Source: Paraburkholderia sp. CNPSo 3272 (GTDB lineage: Bacteria > Pseudomonadota > Gammaproteobacteria > Burkholderiales > Burkholderiaceae). From it: DNA of 64,000 nt. This document shows positions 9,952 to 19,301 of this stretch, one piece after another. Under the pieces are notes generated by a model that searched no databases, had not been told where the DNA came from, and saw only the letters and a list, made by a program, of their open reading frames with translations. Both the position numbers and the translations under genes were made by a program. The stretch lies in assembly GCF_024206495.1 (NCBI RefSeq), contig NZ_JAMBPQ010000001.1, positions 124,001 to 188,000 on the forward strand. The letters run 5' to 3'. Position 1 is the stretch's first letter. Each line of letters starts with the position of its first letter.

Positions 9952-10923
9952 ATGCGCGCAATCCGCTGCAACCAGTACGGGCCACCCGACTCGCTCACGC
10001 TCGAAGACTCGCCCGACCTCGTGCCGGGCCCGGGTCAGGTCGTGATCGACGTGAAGGCCGCGGCCGTCAACTTTCCCGACGTGCTGATCATCGAGAACAA
10101 GTATCAGATGAAGCCGCCGCTGCCCTTCACGCCCGGCGCCGAACTCGCGGGCGTCGTGCGCACGGTGGGCGAAGGCGTGAAGCTCGCGCCCGGCACGCGC
10201 GTGGTCGCGTATGTGGGCACTGACGCGTTCGCCGAGCAGGCGCTTGCGGACGCATCGGCGTGCGTGGCGCTGCCCGAGGCCGCCGATTTCGCGACGGCCG
10301 CCGCCTTCACGCTCGCGTACGGCACGTCGCATCACGCCGTGGTCGATCGCGCCGCGCTGCGCGCAGGCGAAACGATGCTTGTGCTCGGCGCGGCAGGCGG
10401 CGTGGGCCTCGCGGCCGTTGAAATCGGCAAGGTGCTCGGCGCGCGCGTGATCGCCGCCGCCTCGAGCGAGGAGAAGCTCGAAGTCTGCCGCCGCTTCGGT
10501 GCGGACGCCACCATCAACTACAGCACCGAGGACTTGCGCGAGCGCATCAAGGTGCTCACCGACGGCAAAGGCCCCGACGTGATCTACGACCCGGTGGGCG
10601 GCGAGTATGCGGAGCCGGCGTTCCGCAGCATCGGCTGGCGCGGGCGCTATCTCGTGGTCGGCTTCGCGAATGGAGAGATTCCCAAGCTGCCGCTCAATCT
10701 CGCGCTGCTCAAGGGCGCGAGCCTCGTCGGCGTGTTCTGGGGTGATTTCGCGCGTCGCGAGCCGCAACGCAACGCGGCCGCGTTCGCGCAGATGGTCGGC
10801 TGGATCGGCGAAGGCAAGCTCAAGCCATACGTCTCGAAGCGCTACAAGCTCGCCGACACCGCGCAGGCTCTCAAGGACATGGCCTCGCGCAAGGTCACGG
10901 GCAAGATCGTGATCGAGCCCTGA
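9952..10923 (+). CDS. NADPH:quinone oxidoreductase family protein (MDR superfamily)
   Basis: A 323-residue zinc-independent medium-chain dehydrogenase/reductase of the quinone oxidoreductase type. The N-terminal GroES-like domain contains AAAVNFPDVLIIENKYQ and PGAELAGVV; the Rossmann domain has LVLGAAGGVGLAAVEIGK. The cysteine-rich structural zinc loop of alcohol dehydrogenases is absent. AGGAGA sits just upstream of the ATG. Substrate is not predictable; relatives reduce quinones or enoyl compounds with NADPH. Confidence 0.88.
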   Translation: MRAIRCNQYGPPDSLTLEDSPDLVPGPGQVVIDVKAAAVNFPDVLIIENKYQMKPPLPFTPGAELAGVVRTVGEGVKLAPGTRVVAYVGTDAFAEQALADASACVALPEAADFATAAAFTLAYGTSHHAVVDRAALRAGETMLVLGAAGGVGLAAVEIGKVLGARVIAAASSEEKLEVCRRFGADATINYSTEDLRERIKVLTDGKGPDVIYDPVGGEYAEPAFRSIGWRGRYLVVGFANGEIPKLPLNLALLKGASLVGVFWGDFARREPQRNAAAFAQMVGWIGEGKLKPYVSKRYKLADTAQALKDMASRKVTGKIVIEP

Positions 10924-10955
10924 ACGTTTCCTGTCACGCAGGACGAAGAACGGAT

Positions 10956-10989
10956 ACGGCTCGCCGGTTGTTCACCAGCGAGCCGTTTT
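10956..10989 (+). terminator. Rho-independent terminator after the quinone oxidoreductase
   Basis: ACGGCTCGC pairs with GCGAGCCGT across a 13-nt loop that can itself fold, and the stem ends in four T. It lies between convergent genes. Confidence 0.7.
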
Positions 10990-11006
10990 GCATGAGGCAA
11001 GCCGCC

Positions 11007-12287
11007 TTAGACAATGTGTTGCTCGCGCAACTGTGCAATGTGGTCCGCGTCATAGCCCAGTGTCCGCAGGACTTCGTCGGTATGTTCGCCCAATGCGGGA
11101 CCAAGCCAGCGCGTGTTGCCGGGCGTCGCCGAAAGCTTGGGCGTGACCGCGGGCAGCGCGATGTCCACGCCCTCGCCTTCTTTCTCGCCCGGCGCTTGCC
11201 AGCGGAACTGCTGGATCATCTGGCGCGCCGCGAACTGTGGATCGGCGAACATGTCGGCCACGCTGTAGATGCGGCCCACGGGCACGTCGGCGGCATTGAG
11301 CACGTCGAGCGCTTCGTTAATGGTGCGCGTGGAAAGCCACGCTGCGATAGCGCCGTCGATCTCCGCCGTGCGCGGCACGCGGCCGTCGTTGTGGGCGAGT
11401 TGCGGATCGTTTGCGAGGTCAGCGCGGTCGATGGCCATCATCAGGCGCTTGAAGATCGGATCGCTGTTGCCGCCGATCACGATGCTGCCGTCCCGGCACG
11501 GATACGTATTCGACGGCACGATGCCCGGCAGCGACGCGCCGGTGCGCTCGCGCACCATGCCGTACACACCGTACTCGGGCACCACGCTCTCCATCATGTT
11601 GAATACGGCCTCGTAGAGCGCGACATCGACGATCTGGCCGCTGCCGCCGTTCGTGTTGCGATGATGGAGCGCCATCATCGCGCCGATCACGCCATGCAGG
11701 GCGGCAATCGAGTCGCCGATCGAAATGCCGATGCGCGGCGGCGGCAGATCGGGATAGCCGGTGATGTGGCGCAGGCCGCCCATCGATTCGGCGATCGCGC
11801 CGAAGCCCGGACGGTCGCGATACGGGCCGGTCTGGCCGTAGCCCGAGAGCCGCACCATCACGAGGCCGGGATTCTCCTTCGAGAGCACGTCGTAGCCGAG
11901 CCCGAGCTTTTCGAGCAGGCCTGGCCGGAAATTCTCGATGACGATGTCGGCTTGCTTCGCGAGCCGCCGCACGATCTCCTTGCCCTCTTCGGCTTTGAGA
12001 TTCACCGTGACGGACTTCTTGTTGCGCGCCTGCACGGCCCACCAGAGCGACGTGCCGCCCGCTTCGGGGTAGAGCTTGCGCCATTTGCGCAGCGGATCGC
12101 CGCCCTTGGGGTCTTCGATCTTGATGACCTCGGCGCCGAACTCGCCGAGAAAGCGGGCCGCGAACGGGCCCGCGATCAGCGTGCCGAGTTCGAGGACTTT
12201 GACGCCCGCAAGCGGACCCGCGCCTTTCGCGGCGGATGCGTTCGACTGGGTATCGGGGGAATCGTGGGAAGGGGCGGCTGCGCTCAT
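11007..12287 (-). CDS. CaiB/BaiF family (class III) CoA transferase
   Basis: A 426-residue class III CoA transferase. GPLAGVKVLELGTLIAGPFA opens the domain, and the catalytic aspartate is expected in GISIGDSIAALHG. The ATG at 12287 has AAAGGAGA just upstream; the longer frame beyond it reaches into recR and is not coding. It follows recR by 70 bp on the same strand. The CoA donor and acceptor cannot be inferred; the family handles oxalate/formate, carnitine, succinyl-CoA and others. Confidence 0.88.
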   Translation of the reverse strand: MSAAAPSHDSPDTQSNASAAKGAGPLAGVKVLELGTLIAGPFAARFLGEFGAEVIKIEDPKGGDPLRKWRKLYPEAGGTSLWWAVQARNKKSVTVNLKAEEGKEIVRRLAKQADIVIENFRPGLLEKLGLGYDVLSKENPGLVMVRLSGYGQTGPYRDRPGFGAIAESMGGLRHITGYPDLPPPRIGISIGDSIAALHGVIGAMMALHHRNTNGGSGQIVDVALYEAVFNMMESVVPEYGVYGMVRERTGASLPGIVPSNTYPCRDGSIVIGGNSDPIFKRLMMAIDRADLANDPQLAHNDGRVPRTAEIDGAIAAWLSTRTINEALDVLNAADVPVGRIYSVADMFADPQFAARQMIQQFRWQAPGEKEGEGVDIALPAVTPKLSATPGNTRWLGPALGEHTDEVLRTLGYDADHIAQLREQHIV

Positions 12288-12357
12288 GGTGTCTCCTTTC
12301 GTTCTGTTCGGCGAGCGGCACCACATCGAGTGCGCCGCGACGAAGCGTGGCGGGACG

Positions 12358-12954
12358 CTACATCGAGCGCCGGTCGAGCATGGCCCGCGCGATGGTGCCG
12401 GCGTCGACATATTCGAGCTCACCGCCCACCGGCACGCCGCGTGCGAGGCGCGTGACGGCGAGTCCGCGGGCCTTGAGCGTCTGGCCCAGATAATGGGCCG
12501 TCGCCTCGCCCTCGTTGGTGAAATTGGTGGCGAGCACCACTTCCTTCACGACGCCGTCCGACGCGCGCTTCACGAGCCGGTCGAAATGGATCTCTTTCGG
12601 CCCGATGCCGTCGAGCGGACTCAGATGTCCCATCAGCACGAAATACAAACCGCGGTACGTCATGGTCTGTTCGAGCATGATCTGGTCGGCCGGCGTTTCG
12701 ACGACGCACAGGAGCGTAGGGTCACGCTCCTCGTCGAGGCACGTTTCGCACACCTGAGCTTCGGTGAAGGTATTGCATTTCTCGCAGTGCTTCAGGTTCC
12801 CGGTGGCGAACAGGAGCGCGTTGCCGAGCTTTTCGGCGCCGTCGCGGTCGTGCTGCATCAGGTGATAGGCCATGCGTTGCGCCGACTTCGGCCCGACACC
12901 GGGCAACACGCGCAGCGCCTCGACGAGAGCGGCGAGAGCGGAAGGTTGTTTCAT
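12358..12954 (-). CDS. recR: Recombination mediator RecR
   Basis: 198 residues, the usual RecR length. A helix-hairpin-helix ([19 protein letters not shown]) is followed by a four-cysteine zinc finger (CEKCNTF...CETC) and a Toprim domain ([16 protein letters not shown]...[11 protein letters not shown]). With RecF/RecO it loads RecA at gaps. It belongs to the dnaX-ybaB-recR group, with a 185-bp gap after ybaB. Confidence 0.96.
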   Translation of the reverse strand: MKQPSALAALVEALRVLPGVGPKSAQRMAYHLMQHDRDGAEKLGNALLFATGNLKHCEKCNTFTEAQVCETCLDEERDPTLLCVVETPADQIMLEQTMTYRGLYFVLMGHLSPLDGIGPKEIHFDRLVKRASDGVVKEVVLATNFTNEGEATAHYLGQTLKARGLAVTRLARGVPVGGELEYVDAGTIARAMLDRRSM

Positions 12955-13139
12955 GCGGATTCAGCGCGAGACGCGCGACGGGGTTTGAAGCGGAACCGGC
13001 TTCGGGGTGCTTCTGCTGCCTGGTGCTGCTTGCTGCTTTCGACGCCATGACGCCCGCGCAGCGCTGCCGGCCGCGGCGCGGCACGCGGGGCGCGCGTGCG
13101 CCGGCCTGCCTCACGCAGACGCGGCGCTCGCCACGTTCC

Positions 13140-13466
13140 TTAGAACGGCATCTTGAAGCCCGGAGGCAGCGGCAGGCCGGCGGTCATGCCGCCCATCTTT
13201 TCCTGCGACGTGGCCTCGGCCTTGCGCACCGCGTCGTTGAACGCCGCGGCCACGAGGTCTTCGAGCATGTCCTTGTCGTCCGTGAGCAGGCTCGGGTCGA
13301 TCGACACCCGGCGCACGTCGTTGCGGCAGGTCATCGTGACCTTGACAAGACCGGCGCCAGCCTGACCCTCGACTTCGATCTGGGCAAGCTGCTCCTGCAT
13401 CTTCTTCATGTTTTCCTGCATCTGCTGGGCTTGCTTCATGAGCCCTGCGAGTTGGCCTTTCAACAT
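13140..13466 (-). CDS. ybaB: Nucleoid-associated protein YbaB/EbfC
   Basis: A 108-residue YbaB/EbfC family DNA-binding protein beginning [22 protein letters not shown]. This coiled-coil start is typical. The ATG at 13466 follows AAGGAG by 8 nt and excludes the 27-residue upstream extension. It sits between dnaX and recR, the conserved arrangement across many bacteria. Confidence 0.95.
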   Translation of the reverse strand: MLKGQLAGLMKQAQQMQENMKKMQEQLAQIEVEGQAGAGLVKVTMTCRNDVRRVSIDPSLLTDDKDMLEDLVAAAFNDAVRKAEATSQEKMGGMTAGLPLPPGFKMPF

Positions 13467-13548
13467 AGTCACTGCTCCTTCTGGATCGTAGTCGTTCGAG
13501 TCGATGCGCTCAAAAGCGCGCGACGCTTGCGGCGCCGCGCCGCGCAAT

Positions 13549-15936
13549 TCAGTGGACGGCCTGGGTGCCGCCCGATGCGGCTTCCGGCGCGACCGGCCGG
13601 ATCGAGCCCGGCACGATGCTCGCGCCGAAGTCGCGAATCAGTTGCTGCACGAAAGGATCGGTGCCGATCTCGCGCTCGGCTTCGCGTTGGCGCTGGGCGC
13701 GCTCGGCGGCGTCGAGCGCGGCCGCCGTGCGGCGCGCGGGGCCGACTTCCACGCTCACTTCAACGGTTTTGCCAAGACGCTCGGCGAGCGCAGTCTTGAG
13801 CTTCGCGACCTGCGAGGCTTCGGCGTACTGCGGCACCGGCACGCTCAACTTGAGCAGCGTGCCTTCGAGCGCCGTCAGCTCGCTGTTGAACGCGAGCTGG
13901 TACGAGATGCCCTTAAGCGAAAGCGTCGCGGCGAGCGCGGGCCAGTCGCCCGTGAAACCGATCGCATCGAGCGCAATGCCCGGCGGCAACTTGCTCACGT
14001 CGACCACGGCCGGCGACGGCGTCGGCACCGCAGCGGCGGCGCGCGCCGCTGGCGGCTCGCCGTCGTAGGCGGGCACGAAACCGTCGTCGGGCGGCGCAAA
14101 GTACGCGTCATCGGCGCCGAGCGGCACGTAGTCGTCAGGCGGAATATCGTCCCACGGCGGCGCGCCCGAAGCGTCTTGCTGCGCGTTTGCGTTGCGCCCT
14201 GGTTGTCGCGCTTGCGCCTCCTGCGCGGCGGCGGCGCGGCGAGCCGGATCGGGCGTCGGCACCTTCACTTCCATGCGCGGTGCGGCCTTTGGCGCGGGCG
14301 AAGGAGCGCTCGCGCCGGCAGCGGCAGCGGCAGCGGGACGGCCCGTGGCAACACGCATGCCCTTGCTGCGCAGCACGTCGAGCGCGGCGGTTGCACCACC
14401 CCGCGCGGACGCGGCGGCGGCGATTTCCTCACCGGATTCGAGTTGCGGCGCGGGCGCAGCGGCCACGCTCTGCGCCGGTTGCGTCTCTTGTGGCGCAGCG
14501 ACAGTGGCCGCAGCCGGCTCGACCGGGCCCACAGGCGCAGCTTGCGGCGCTGCGCCCAGGTTCGGCGCAGACTGGCCCTCGTCTTCCCAGGGCGGGACGA
14601 CGCGCGCTTCGGCTGCAAGCGTCGCGAGCGGCGCAATCTCAGGCGCGCTCGCTTGCGGCTCGGCAACGGGCACGTTCGCCGGTGCGGCTTCAGTCGGCTG
14701 AGGCACCGGCGCTGCCGGCTTCGGGACGACTGGCTGCGCAGCGGCAGGCGCCGCGCCGCGCGCCGACGCCACTACCGCAGCCGCCGCACGCCCGCCCGAG
14801 CCAGCCGCAGCGGGCTTCGACGCCGGCGCACTACCCACGCTGCCCGCGCTGACGGAAGGCTCGAACGCGAGCATGCGCAACAGCGTCATCGTGAAGCCAG
14901 CGTATTCGTCGGGTGCCAGGCCGAGTTCGCTGCGCCCGAGGGTCGCGATCTGATAGAAAAGCTGGACCTGCTCCGGGCTCAACGCTTCTGCGAAACGGCG
15001 AATGTCGTCGGCTTCGGGCCACTCCTCGAGCACCGATGAAGGCGCGAACTGCGCCCAGCCAATGCGATGGAACAGACTCGCGAGGTCCTGCAGCGCCGTG
15101 GAAAACGACAGACTGCGCAGCGCCATTTCGTCGGCGATGGCGAGCACGTTCGCCCCGTCGCCGGCCACGAGCGCGTCGATCAGCCGGATCAGATAGCTTT
15201 GATCGAGCGCGCCGAGCATGCCGCGCACTGCTTCTTCGGTGACCTGGTTGGCCGAATAGGCGATGGCCTGGTCGGTGAGCGAAAGCGCGTCGCGCATCGA
15301 GCCGTCGGCGGCGCGCGCGAGCAGGCGCAGCGCCTGCGGCTCGAACTCGACCTTCTCCTCACCGAGAACGTGCGTGAGATGCTCGACGATGTTGCCCGCC
15401 GGCATCTGCTTCAAATTGAACTGCAGGCAGCGCGAGAGCACCGTGACCGGAATCTTCTGCGGGTCCGTCGTCGCGAGAATGAACTTCACATGCGGCGGCG
15501 GCTCTTCCAGAGTCTTCAGCATCGCATTGAAGGCGTGATTCGTGAGCATGTGCACTTCGTCGATCATGTAGACCTTGAAGCGCGCATCGACCGGCGCATA
15601 GACCGCACGCTCGAGCAGCGCGGCCATTTCGTCCACGCCGCGATTGCTCGCCGCATCCATCTCGATGTAATCGACGAAACGCCCTTCGTCGATTTCCCGG
15701 CACGCGCGGCACACGCCGCAGGGCTTCGACGTCACGCCGGTCTCACAGTTGAGCGCCTTCGCGAAGATACGCGACAGCGTCGTCTTGCCCACGCCGCGCG
15801 TGCCCGTGAAGAGGTACGCGTGATGCAGGCGACCGCCGTCGAGTGCATGCGTGAGCGCGCGCACCACGTGCTCCTGTCCGACGAGCGAAGCGAAATCCTT
15901 CGGTCGCCACTTGCGTGCGAGAACTTGATAGGTCAT
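13549..15936 (-). CDS. dnaX: DNA polymerase III subunit gamma/tau
   Basis: A 795-residue clamp-loader ATPase. Walker A is GTRGVGKT at 45-52, a zinc-binding group uses C64, C73, C76 and C79, and the DEVHML motif is Walker B. Residues about 370-640 form an Ala/Pro-rich linker of low complexity, followed by the conserved C-terminal tau domain. I found no A-AAA-AAG type slippery heptamer in the frame, so a short gamma form made the E. coli way is not supported. ybaB follows after 82 bp. Confidence 0.95.
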   Translation of the reverse strand: MTYQVLARKWRPKDFASLVGQEHVVRALTHALDGGRLHHAYLFTGTRGVGKTTLSRIFAKALNCETGVTSKPCGVCRACREIDEGRFVDYIEMDAASNRGVDEMAALLERAVYAPVDARFKVYMIDEVHMLTNHAFNAMLKTLEEPPPHVKFILATTDPQKIPVTVLSRCLQFNLKQMPAGNIVEHLTHVLGEEKVEFEPQALRLLARAADGSMRDALSLTDQAIAYSANQVTEEAVRGMLGALDQSYLIRLIDALVAGDGANVLAIADEMALRSLSFSTALQDLASLFHRIGWAQFAPSSVLEEWPEADDIRRFAEALSPEQVQLFYQIATLGRSELGLAPDEYAGFTMTLLRMLAFEPSVSAGSVGSAPASKPAAAGSGGRAAAAVVASARGAAPAAAQPVVPKPAAPVPQPTEAAPANVPVAEPQASAPEIAPLATLAAEARVVPPWEDEGQSAPNLGAAPQAAPVGPVEPAAATVAAPQETQPAQSVAAAPAPQLESGEEIAAAASARGGATAALDVLRSKGMRVATGRPAAAAAAGASAPSPAPKAAPRMEVKVPTPDPARRAAAAQEAQARQPGRNANAQQDASGAPPWDDIPPDDYVPLGADDAYFAPPDDGFVPAYDGEPPAARAAAAVPTPSPAVVDVSKLPPGIALDAIGFTGDWPALAATLSLKGISYQLAFNSELTALEGTLLKLSVPVPQYAEASQVAKLKTALAERLGKTVEVSVEVGPARRTAAALDAAERAQRQREAEREIGTDPFVQQLIRDFGASIVPGSIRPVAPEAASGGTQAVH

Positions 15937-16151
15937 CTGGAAATTGTATCAGCAACGCCCGCGCGTCCAGATGAATCGAAAGGCGGCCAATGCCCGGTTC
16001 GCGGCGACCGCGCAATGGCGCGTGCCAGCGATTACAGACGATGAATTGGCGATGCAGGCGTGGTAAATACGACGAACGAAGAGCCGCGGCGCGCAATCAA
16101 TCGCGCGGAGGCAATGTCGTACTTGGAGAAAAAACGGAGAAAAAGAGGAAG

Positions 16152-16253
16152 GTGACGAGCCTGACCCTCGGCACTGGCGGAAAACGGCTGTGGCTGCTTC
16201 GTTCCCGACCTGACCAGGTTGACCGCCCCTCCATGCGAGGAGGCCCGTCACGG
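16152..16253 (-). ncRNA. ffs: Signal recognition particle 4.5S RNA
   Basis: Read on the minus strand, the segment contains the conserved SRP domain IV core (GGTCAGGTCGGGAACGAAGC, then AGCC). The ends close with an 11-bp helix: GUGACGGGCCU near the 5' end pairs with AGGCUCGUCAC at the 3' end, with one G-U. This gives an RNA of about 100 nt. The RNA pairs with Ffh to target membrane proteins. T-rich sequence just after the 3' end (CTTTTTC and TTTTTT at about 16126-16146) could end transcription. Confidence 0.93.
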
Positions 16254-16256
16254 CGC

Positions 16257-16262
16257 ATTCTA
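16257..16262 (-). promoter_or_regulatory. -10 element of ffs
   Basis: On the minus strand TAGAAT lies 6-7 nt before the predicted 5' end of the 4.5S RNA at about 16251, as expected for a sigma-70 promoter. The -35 at 17 bp (TCGCAT) is weak. Confidence 0.55.
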
Positions 16263-16704
16263 ACATCGGTCGCGCGCCAATGCGACTGCTGCGGTGCAAA
16301 AAGACGCGCCGGGCCGCTCCAGACATCGTTGCGCGCCTTGGCTAGCCACCCCTTGCAATGCCCCGCGCCGCCTCCAGATAGCGTGCAGAAGCACGAAATA
16401 TCGCACGAAAAGGCCCCGCGCAATTACCCGCGCCACGGCCGGAATGTGCCGCCGAGTGTGGCCTGCAGGACGGAAACCCTGCTTACGGCATGAGTACTAT
16501 CACCGTCGGCAACGCATAGGGAATTAGGCTACACTGGCGTCGGCAATCGGCTGGGCCATGCGGTTTGCGTGCGAATGGCGCGTGATTCGGACGTATGACT
16601 CGGGTTCGGGTCTGGCCGCCAAGGCGGCCCCGGATGAATTTTCAGTTTTGGTGTATCGTGGCGAGCAATTTACTCGGCCTCGAATCGAAAGAGGTATTCA
16701 TACA
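16263..16704. other. Intergenic region between ffs and trxA
   Basis: About 440 bp without a convincing gene. It holds the upstream side of the ffs promoter and the trxA leader. TACACT at 16530-16535 and TTGGTG-17 bp-TACTCG near 16650-16678 are weak promoter candidates for trxA. I see no clear terminator or structured RNA in it. Confidence 0.4.
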
Positions 16705-17031
16705 ATGAGCGAACAAATCAAGCATATCAGCGACGCATCGTTCGAACAGGACGTCGTGAAATCCGACAAGCCCGTGCTGCTGGACTTCTGGGCGGAGTGG
16801 TGTGGTCCGTGCAAGATGATCGCGCCGATTCTCGATGAAGTCGCAAAGGATTATGGCGACCGCCTTCAGGTCGCGAAGATCAACGTCGACGAACACCAGT
16901 CGACGCCGGTGAAGTTCGGCGTGCGCGGCATCCCCACGCTGATCCTCTTCAAGAATGGCGCTGTGGCGGCGCAAAAGGTCGGCGCGCTCTCGAAGTCGCA
17001 GCTCACTGCGTTCCTGGACAGCCACCTGTAA
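16705..17031 (+). CDS. trxA: Thioredoxin 1
   Basis: 108 residues, the standard thioredoxin length. The active site WCGPC is at 32-36 and the cis-proline loop is [12 protein letters not shown]. Starting at [10 protein letters not shown] removes 49 non-homologous residues; AGAGG precedes it by 10 nt. It lies upstream of rho, the trxA-rho order being conserved in proteobacteria. Cytoplasmic disulfide reductase. Confidence 0.97.
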   Translation: MSEQIKHISDASFEQDVVKSDKPVLLDFWAEWCGPCKMIAPILDEVAKDYGDRLQVAKINVDEHQSTPVKFGVRGIPTLILFKNGAVAAQKVGALSKSQLTAFLDSHL

Positions 17032-17098
17032 CGTCCTCGCTGGCCTCCCCTGTCCGCCCGGGCGCATCGCCCGGCCAGCAAGGGGTGAGCCACGCAAA

Positions 17099-17128
17099 GG
17101 TGCGTGTTGTCACGCGACAACACGCACC
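17099..17128. repeat. Perfect 13-bp inverted repeat between trxA and rho
   Basis: GGTGCGTGTTGTC and GACAACACGCACC flank a 4-nt loop (ACGC). No T-run follows on the plus strand (ATAAAAAC), so it is not a standard intrinsic terminator for trxA. It lies about 60 bp before the candidate rho -10. Confidence 0.85.
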
Positions 17129-17185
17129 ATAAAAACACGCCGAAACTTGCTATCGGTCTTCACCGACGGTTTCTGGCGTGTGCTA

Positions 17186-17194
17186 TGCTAGAAT
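17186..17194 (+). promoter_or_regulatory. Extended -10 candidate for rho
   Basis: TGCTAGAAT (TGn plus TAGAAT) lies about 140 bp before the rho ATG. No good -35 is present, which is tolerable for an extended -10. The implied leader carries two small hairpins (17228-17243 and 17268-17281). Confidence 0.4.
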
Positions 17195-17333
17195 TCATAA
17201 AGCGTCTACCGGCGCCCTTATAAAAGTTTCAAGCAAGCTTGAAGCGAAGTTTCAACCAAAAGTCCTTGAGCGGTTCCGCTCGCTTCTTTTCCCCCATTCT
17301 TTTCGTCGCACTCCTCCCCGACGGGTTCTCCGT

Positions 17334-18596
17334 ATGCATCTTTCCGAGCTCAAGTCTCTGCACGTGTCTGAATTGATCGAGATGGCCAATGGCCTCGAGA
17401 TCGAAAATGCGAACCGCCTGCGCAAGCAGGAACTCATGTTCGCGATTCTCAAAAAGCGCGCCAAGACGGGCGAAACGATCTTCGGTGACGGCACGCTCGA
17501 AGTGCTCCCCGACGGCTTCGGCTTCCTGCGCTCGCCGGAAACCTCGTATCTCGCCAGCACGGACGATATCTATATCAGCCCGTCGCAGATCCGCCGCTTC
17601 AACCTGCACACCGGCGACACGATCGAAGGTGAAGTGCGCACGCCGAAGGACGGCGAGCGCTATTTCGCGCTCGTGAAGGTCGACAAGGTCAACGGCCAGC
17701 CGCCGGAGGCCTCGAAGCACAAGATCATGTTCGAGAACCTCACGCCGCTGCACCCGAACAAGGTGCTGCTGCTCGAGCGCGAAATGCGCGGCGAGGAGAA
17801 CGTGACGGGCCGCATCATCGACATGATCGCGCCCATCGGCAAGGGTCAGCGCGGCCTGCTGGTCGCTTCGCCCAAGTCCGGCAAGACCGTGATGCTCCAG
17901 CACATCGCGCACGCCATCAAGCAGAACCACCCCGACGTAGTCCTGTTCGTGCTGCTGATCGACGAGCGCCCGGAAGAAGTGACCGAAATGCAGCGCTCGG
18001 TAGCGGGCGAAGTGATCGCCTCGACCTTCGACGAACCGGCTGCGCGTCACGTGCAGGTCGCCGAAATGGTGATCGAGAAGGCCAAGCGACTCGTCGAAAT
18101 GAAGCACGACGTCGTGATCCTGCTCGACTCGATCACGCGTCTCGCGCGCGCCTACAACACCGTTGTGCCCGCATCGGGCAAGGTGCTCACGGGCGGTGTG
18201 GACGCCAACGCGCTGCAGCGTCCGAAGCGCTTCTTCGGCGCCGCACGTAACATCGAAGAAGGCGGCTCGCTCACCATCATCGGCACGGCGCTGATCGAAA
18301 CCGGCAGCCGCATGGACGACGTGATCTACGAAGAGTTCAAGGGCACCGGCAACATGGAAGTGCACCTCGAGCGCCGTCTCGCGGAAAAGCGCGTCTATCC
18401 GTCGATCAACCTGAACAAGTCGGGCACGCGCCGCGAAGAACTGCTGATCAAGCCGGACATCCTCCAGAAGATCTGGGTGCTGCGCAAGTTCATCCACGAC
18501 ATGGACGAAGTCGAGGCCATGGAATTCCTGCTCGACAAGATTCGCCAGACGAAGAACAACTCCGAGTTCTTCGACATGATGCGCCGCGGCGGCTAA
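17334..18596 (+). CDS. rho: Transcription termination factor Rho
   Basis: A 420-residue hexameric RNA helicase, close in length to E. coli Rho (419). The N-terminal Rho helix bundle ([18 protein letters not shown]) precedes the cold-shock-like RNA-binding domain ([14 protein letters not shown]). Walker A is ASPKSGKT at 178-185 and [10 protein letters not shown] follows. The Q-loop and R-loop regions are intact. The start at MHLSEL matches the family; the 52 residues upstream in frame are leader. A strong terminator follows. Confidence 0.98.
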   Translation: MHLSELKSLHVSELIEMANGLEIENANRLRKQELMFAILKKRAKTGETIFGDGTLEVLPDGFGFLRSPETSYLASTDDIYISPSQIRRFNLHTGDTIEGEVRTPKDGERYFALVKVDKVNGQPPEASKHKIMFENLTPLHPNKVLLLEREMRGEENVTGRIIDMIAPIGKGQRGLLVASPKSGKTVMLQHIAHAIKQNHPDVVLFVLLIDERPEEVTEMQRSVAGEVIASTFDEPAARHVQVAEMVIEKAKRLVEMKHDVVILLDSITRLARAYNTVVPASGKVLTGGVDANALQRPKRFFGAARNIEEGGSLTIIGTALIETGSRMDDVIYEEFKGTGNMEVHLERRLAEKRVYPSINLNKSGTRREELLIKPDILQKIWVLRKFIHDMDEVEAMEFLLDKIRQTKNNSEFFDMMRRGG

Positions 18597-18625
18597 GGCC
18601 GTCGCCCGCCGGATGCACCGCAAAA

Positions 18626-18652
18626 CGCCCGCGAATTCGCGGGCGTTTTTCT
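18626..18652 (+). terminator. Rho-independent terminator after rho
   Basis: CGCCCGCGAATTCGCGGGCG is a perfect palindrome followed by TTTTTCTTTT and preceded by AAAA. Confidence 0.88.
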
Positions 18653-18683
18653 TTTACGGCAGCGGATCGTTGCGCGCCACAAC

Positions 18684-18714
18684 CTGTACGTGAACGTTCA
18701 CGTTGAACTATAAT
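18684..18714 (+). promoter_or_regulatory. MerR-type promoter with central operator
   Basis: The perfect 16-bp palindrome ACGTGAACGTTCACGT at 18688-18703 lies between CTGTAC (18684-18689, a possible -35) and TATAAT (18709-18714). The spacer is 19 bp, longer than the usual 17, as in promoters controlled by MerR-family activators that twist the DNA. It is 45 bp before the merR-family gene, so autoregulation together with the exporter is likely. Confidence 0.65.
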
Positions 18715-18758
18715 GCGCGGCGTGTCCTGGTCGCCTCCCGGCGAAATATGAGTGCCCC

Positions 18759-19301
18759 ATGCCCAAGGATTCGCCCGCGCTGCTCACGGTGCGCGACGCC
18801 GCCGAGCGCCTGAACGTCACGCCGCGCACGCTCAAGTACTACGAAGAGCGTGGGCTCGTGAGCCCCTCGCGCAGCGAAGGCCGCTACCGGCTCTACGACG
18901 AGCACGACCTCGAGCAGTTTTCGCGCATTCTGCGGCTGCGCGCGCTCGGCTTTTCGCTGCACGGCATCACCGAAATGCTCAAGCGGCCGCTCGAGCAGGT
19001 CGGCGAAGGCCGCCGGCGTTATTCGCAGGAGTCGCTCCAGCAGATCGCCGATGCACTCGCGCAGCAGATCGAGACGCTCGACACGCGCATCGCGGCCGTG
19101 CGCCGCGAGTTGAAGGAAGCACAGACGGTGCGCGCGGAGCTTGCCGACGACCTCGACTACCTGCAGCGGCGGCTCGCGGGCGAGCCGTCCGACCAGCTGA
19201 TCGAGCAGCGCCTCGCCGCCACGCGGCGCCGCAAGGCGGCCATGGCCGGCAAGCCGGCAGAGCCTGCGGGCAACGCAGGCGAGGACGACGAATCGGCATG
19301 A
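18759..19301 (+). CDS. MerR family transcriptional regulator
   Basis: 180 residues. The N-terminal winged helix-turn-helix is clear: LTVRDAAERLNVTPRTLKYYEERGL is the MerR recognition region, and RLYDEHDLEQFSRI follows. A coiled-coil dimerisation helix occupies about residues 85-145, ending in a charged tail. No conserved metal-binding cysteines are visible, so it probably senses an organic ligand. Its stop overlaps the next gene's ATG as ATGA; the pair looks like a regulator with its own drug exporter. Confidence 0.9.
   Translation: MPKDSPALLTVRDAAERLNVTPRTLKYYEERGLVSPSRSEGRYRLYDEHDLEQFSRILRLRALGFSLHGITEMLKRPLEQVGEGRRRYSQESLQQIADALAQQIETLDTRIAAVRRELKEAQTVRAELADDLDYLQRRLAGEPSDQLIEQRLAATRRRKAAMAGKPAEPAGNAGEDDESA

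Noticed and set aside
13549-15936. Programmed frameshift in dnaX making a short gamma subunit
   Set aside because: No A-AAA-AAG type heptamer or similar poly-A slippery run is present in the frame on the minus strand.
16263-16500. Possible small RNA between ffs and trxA
   Set aside because: No promoter-terminator pair or conserved fold could be recognised.
18752-19297. Plus-strand frame extending the MFS transporter by 182 residues
   Set aside because: It overlaps the MerR gene in another frame and is arginine/alanine-rich shadow sequence; the transporter starts at the ATGA overlap.
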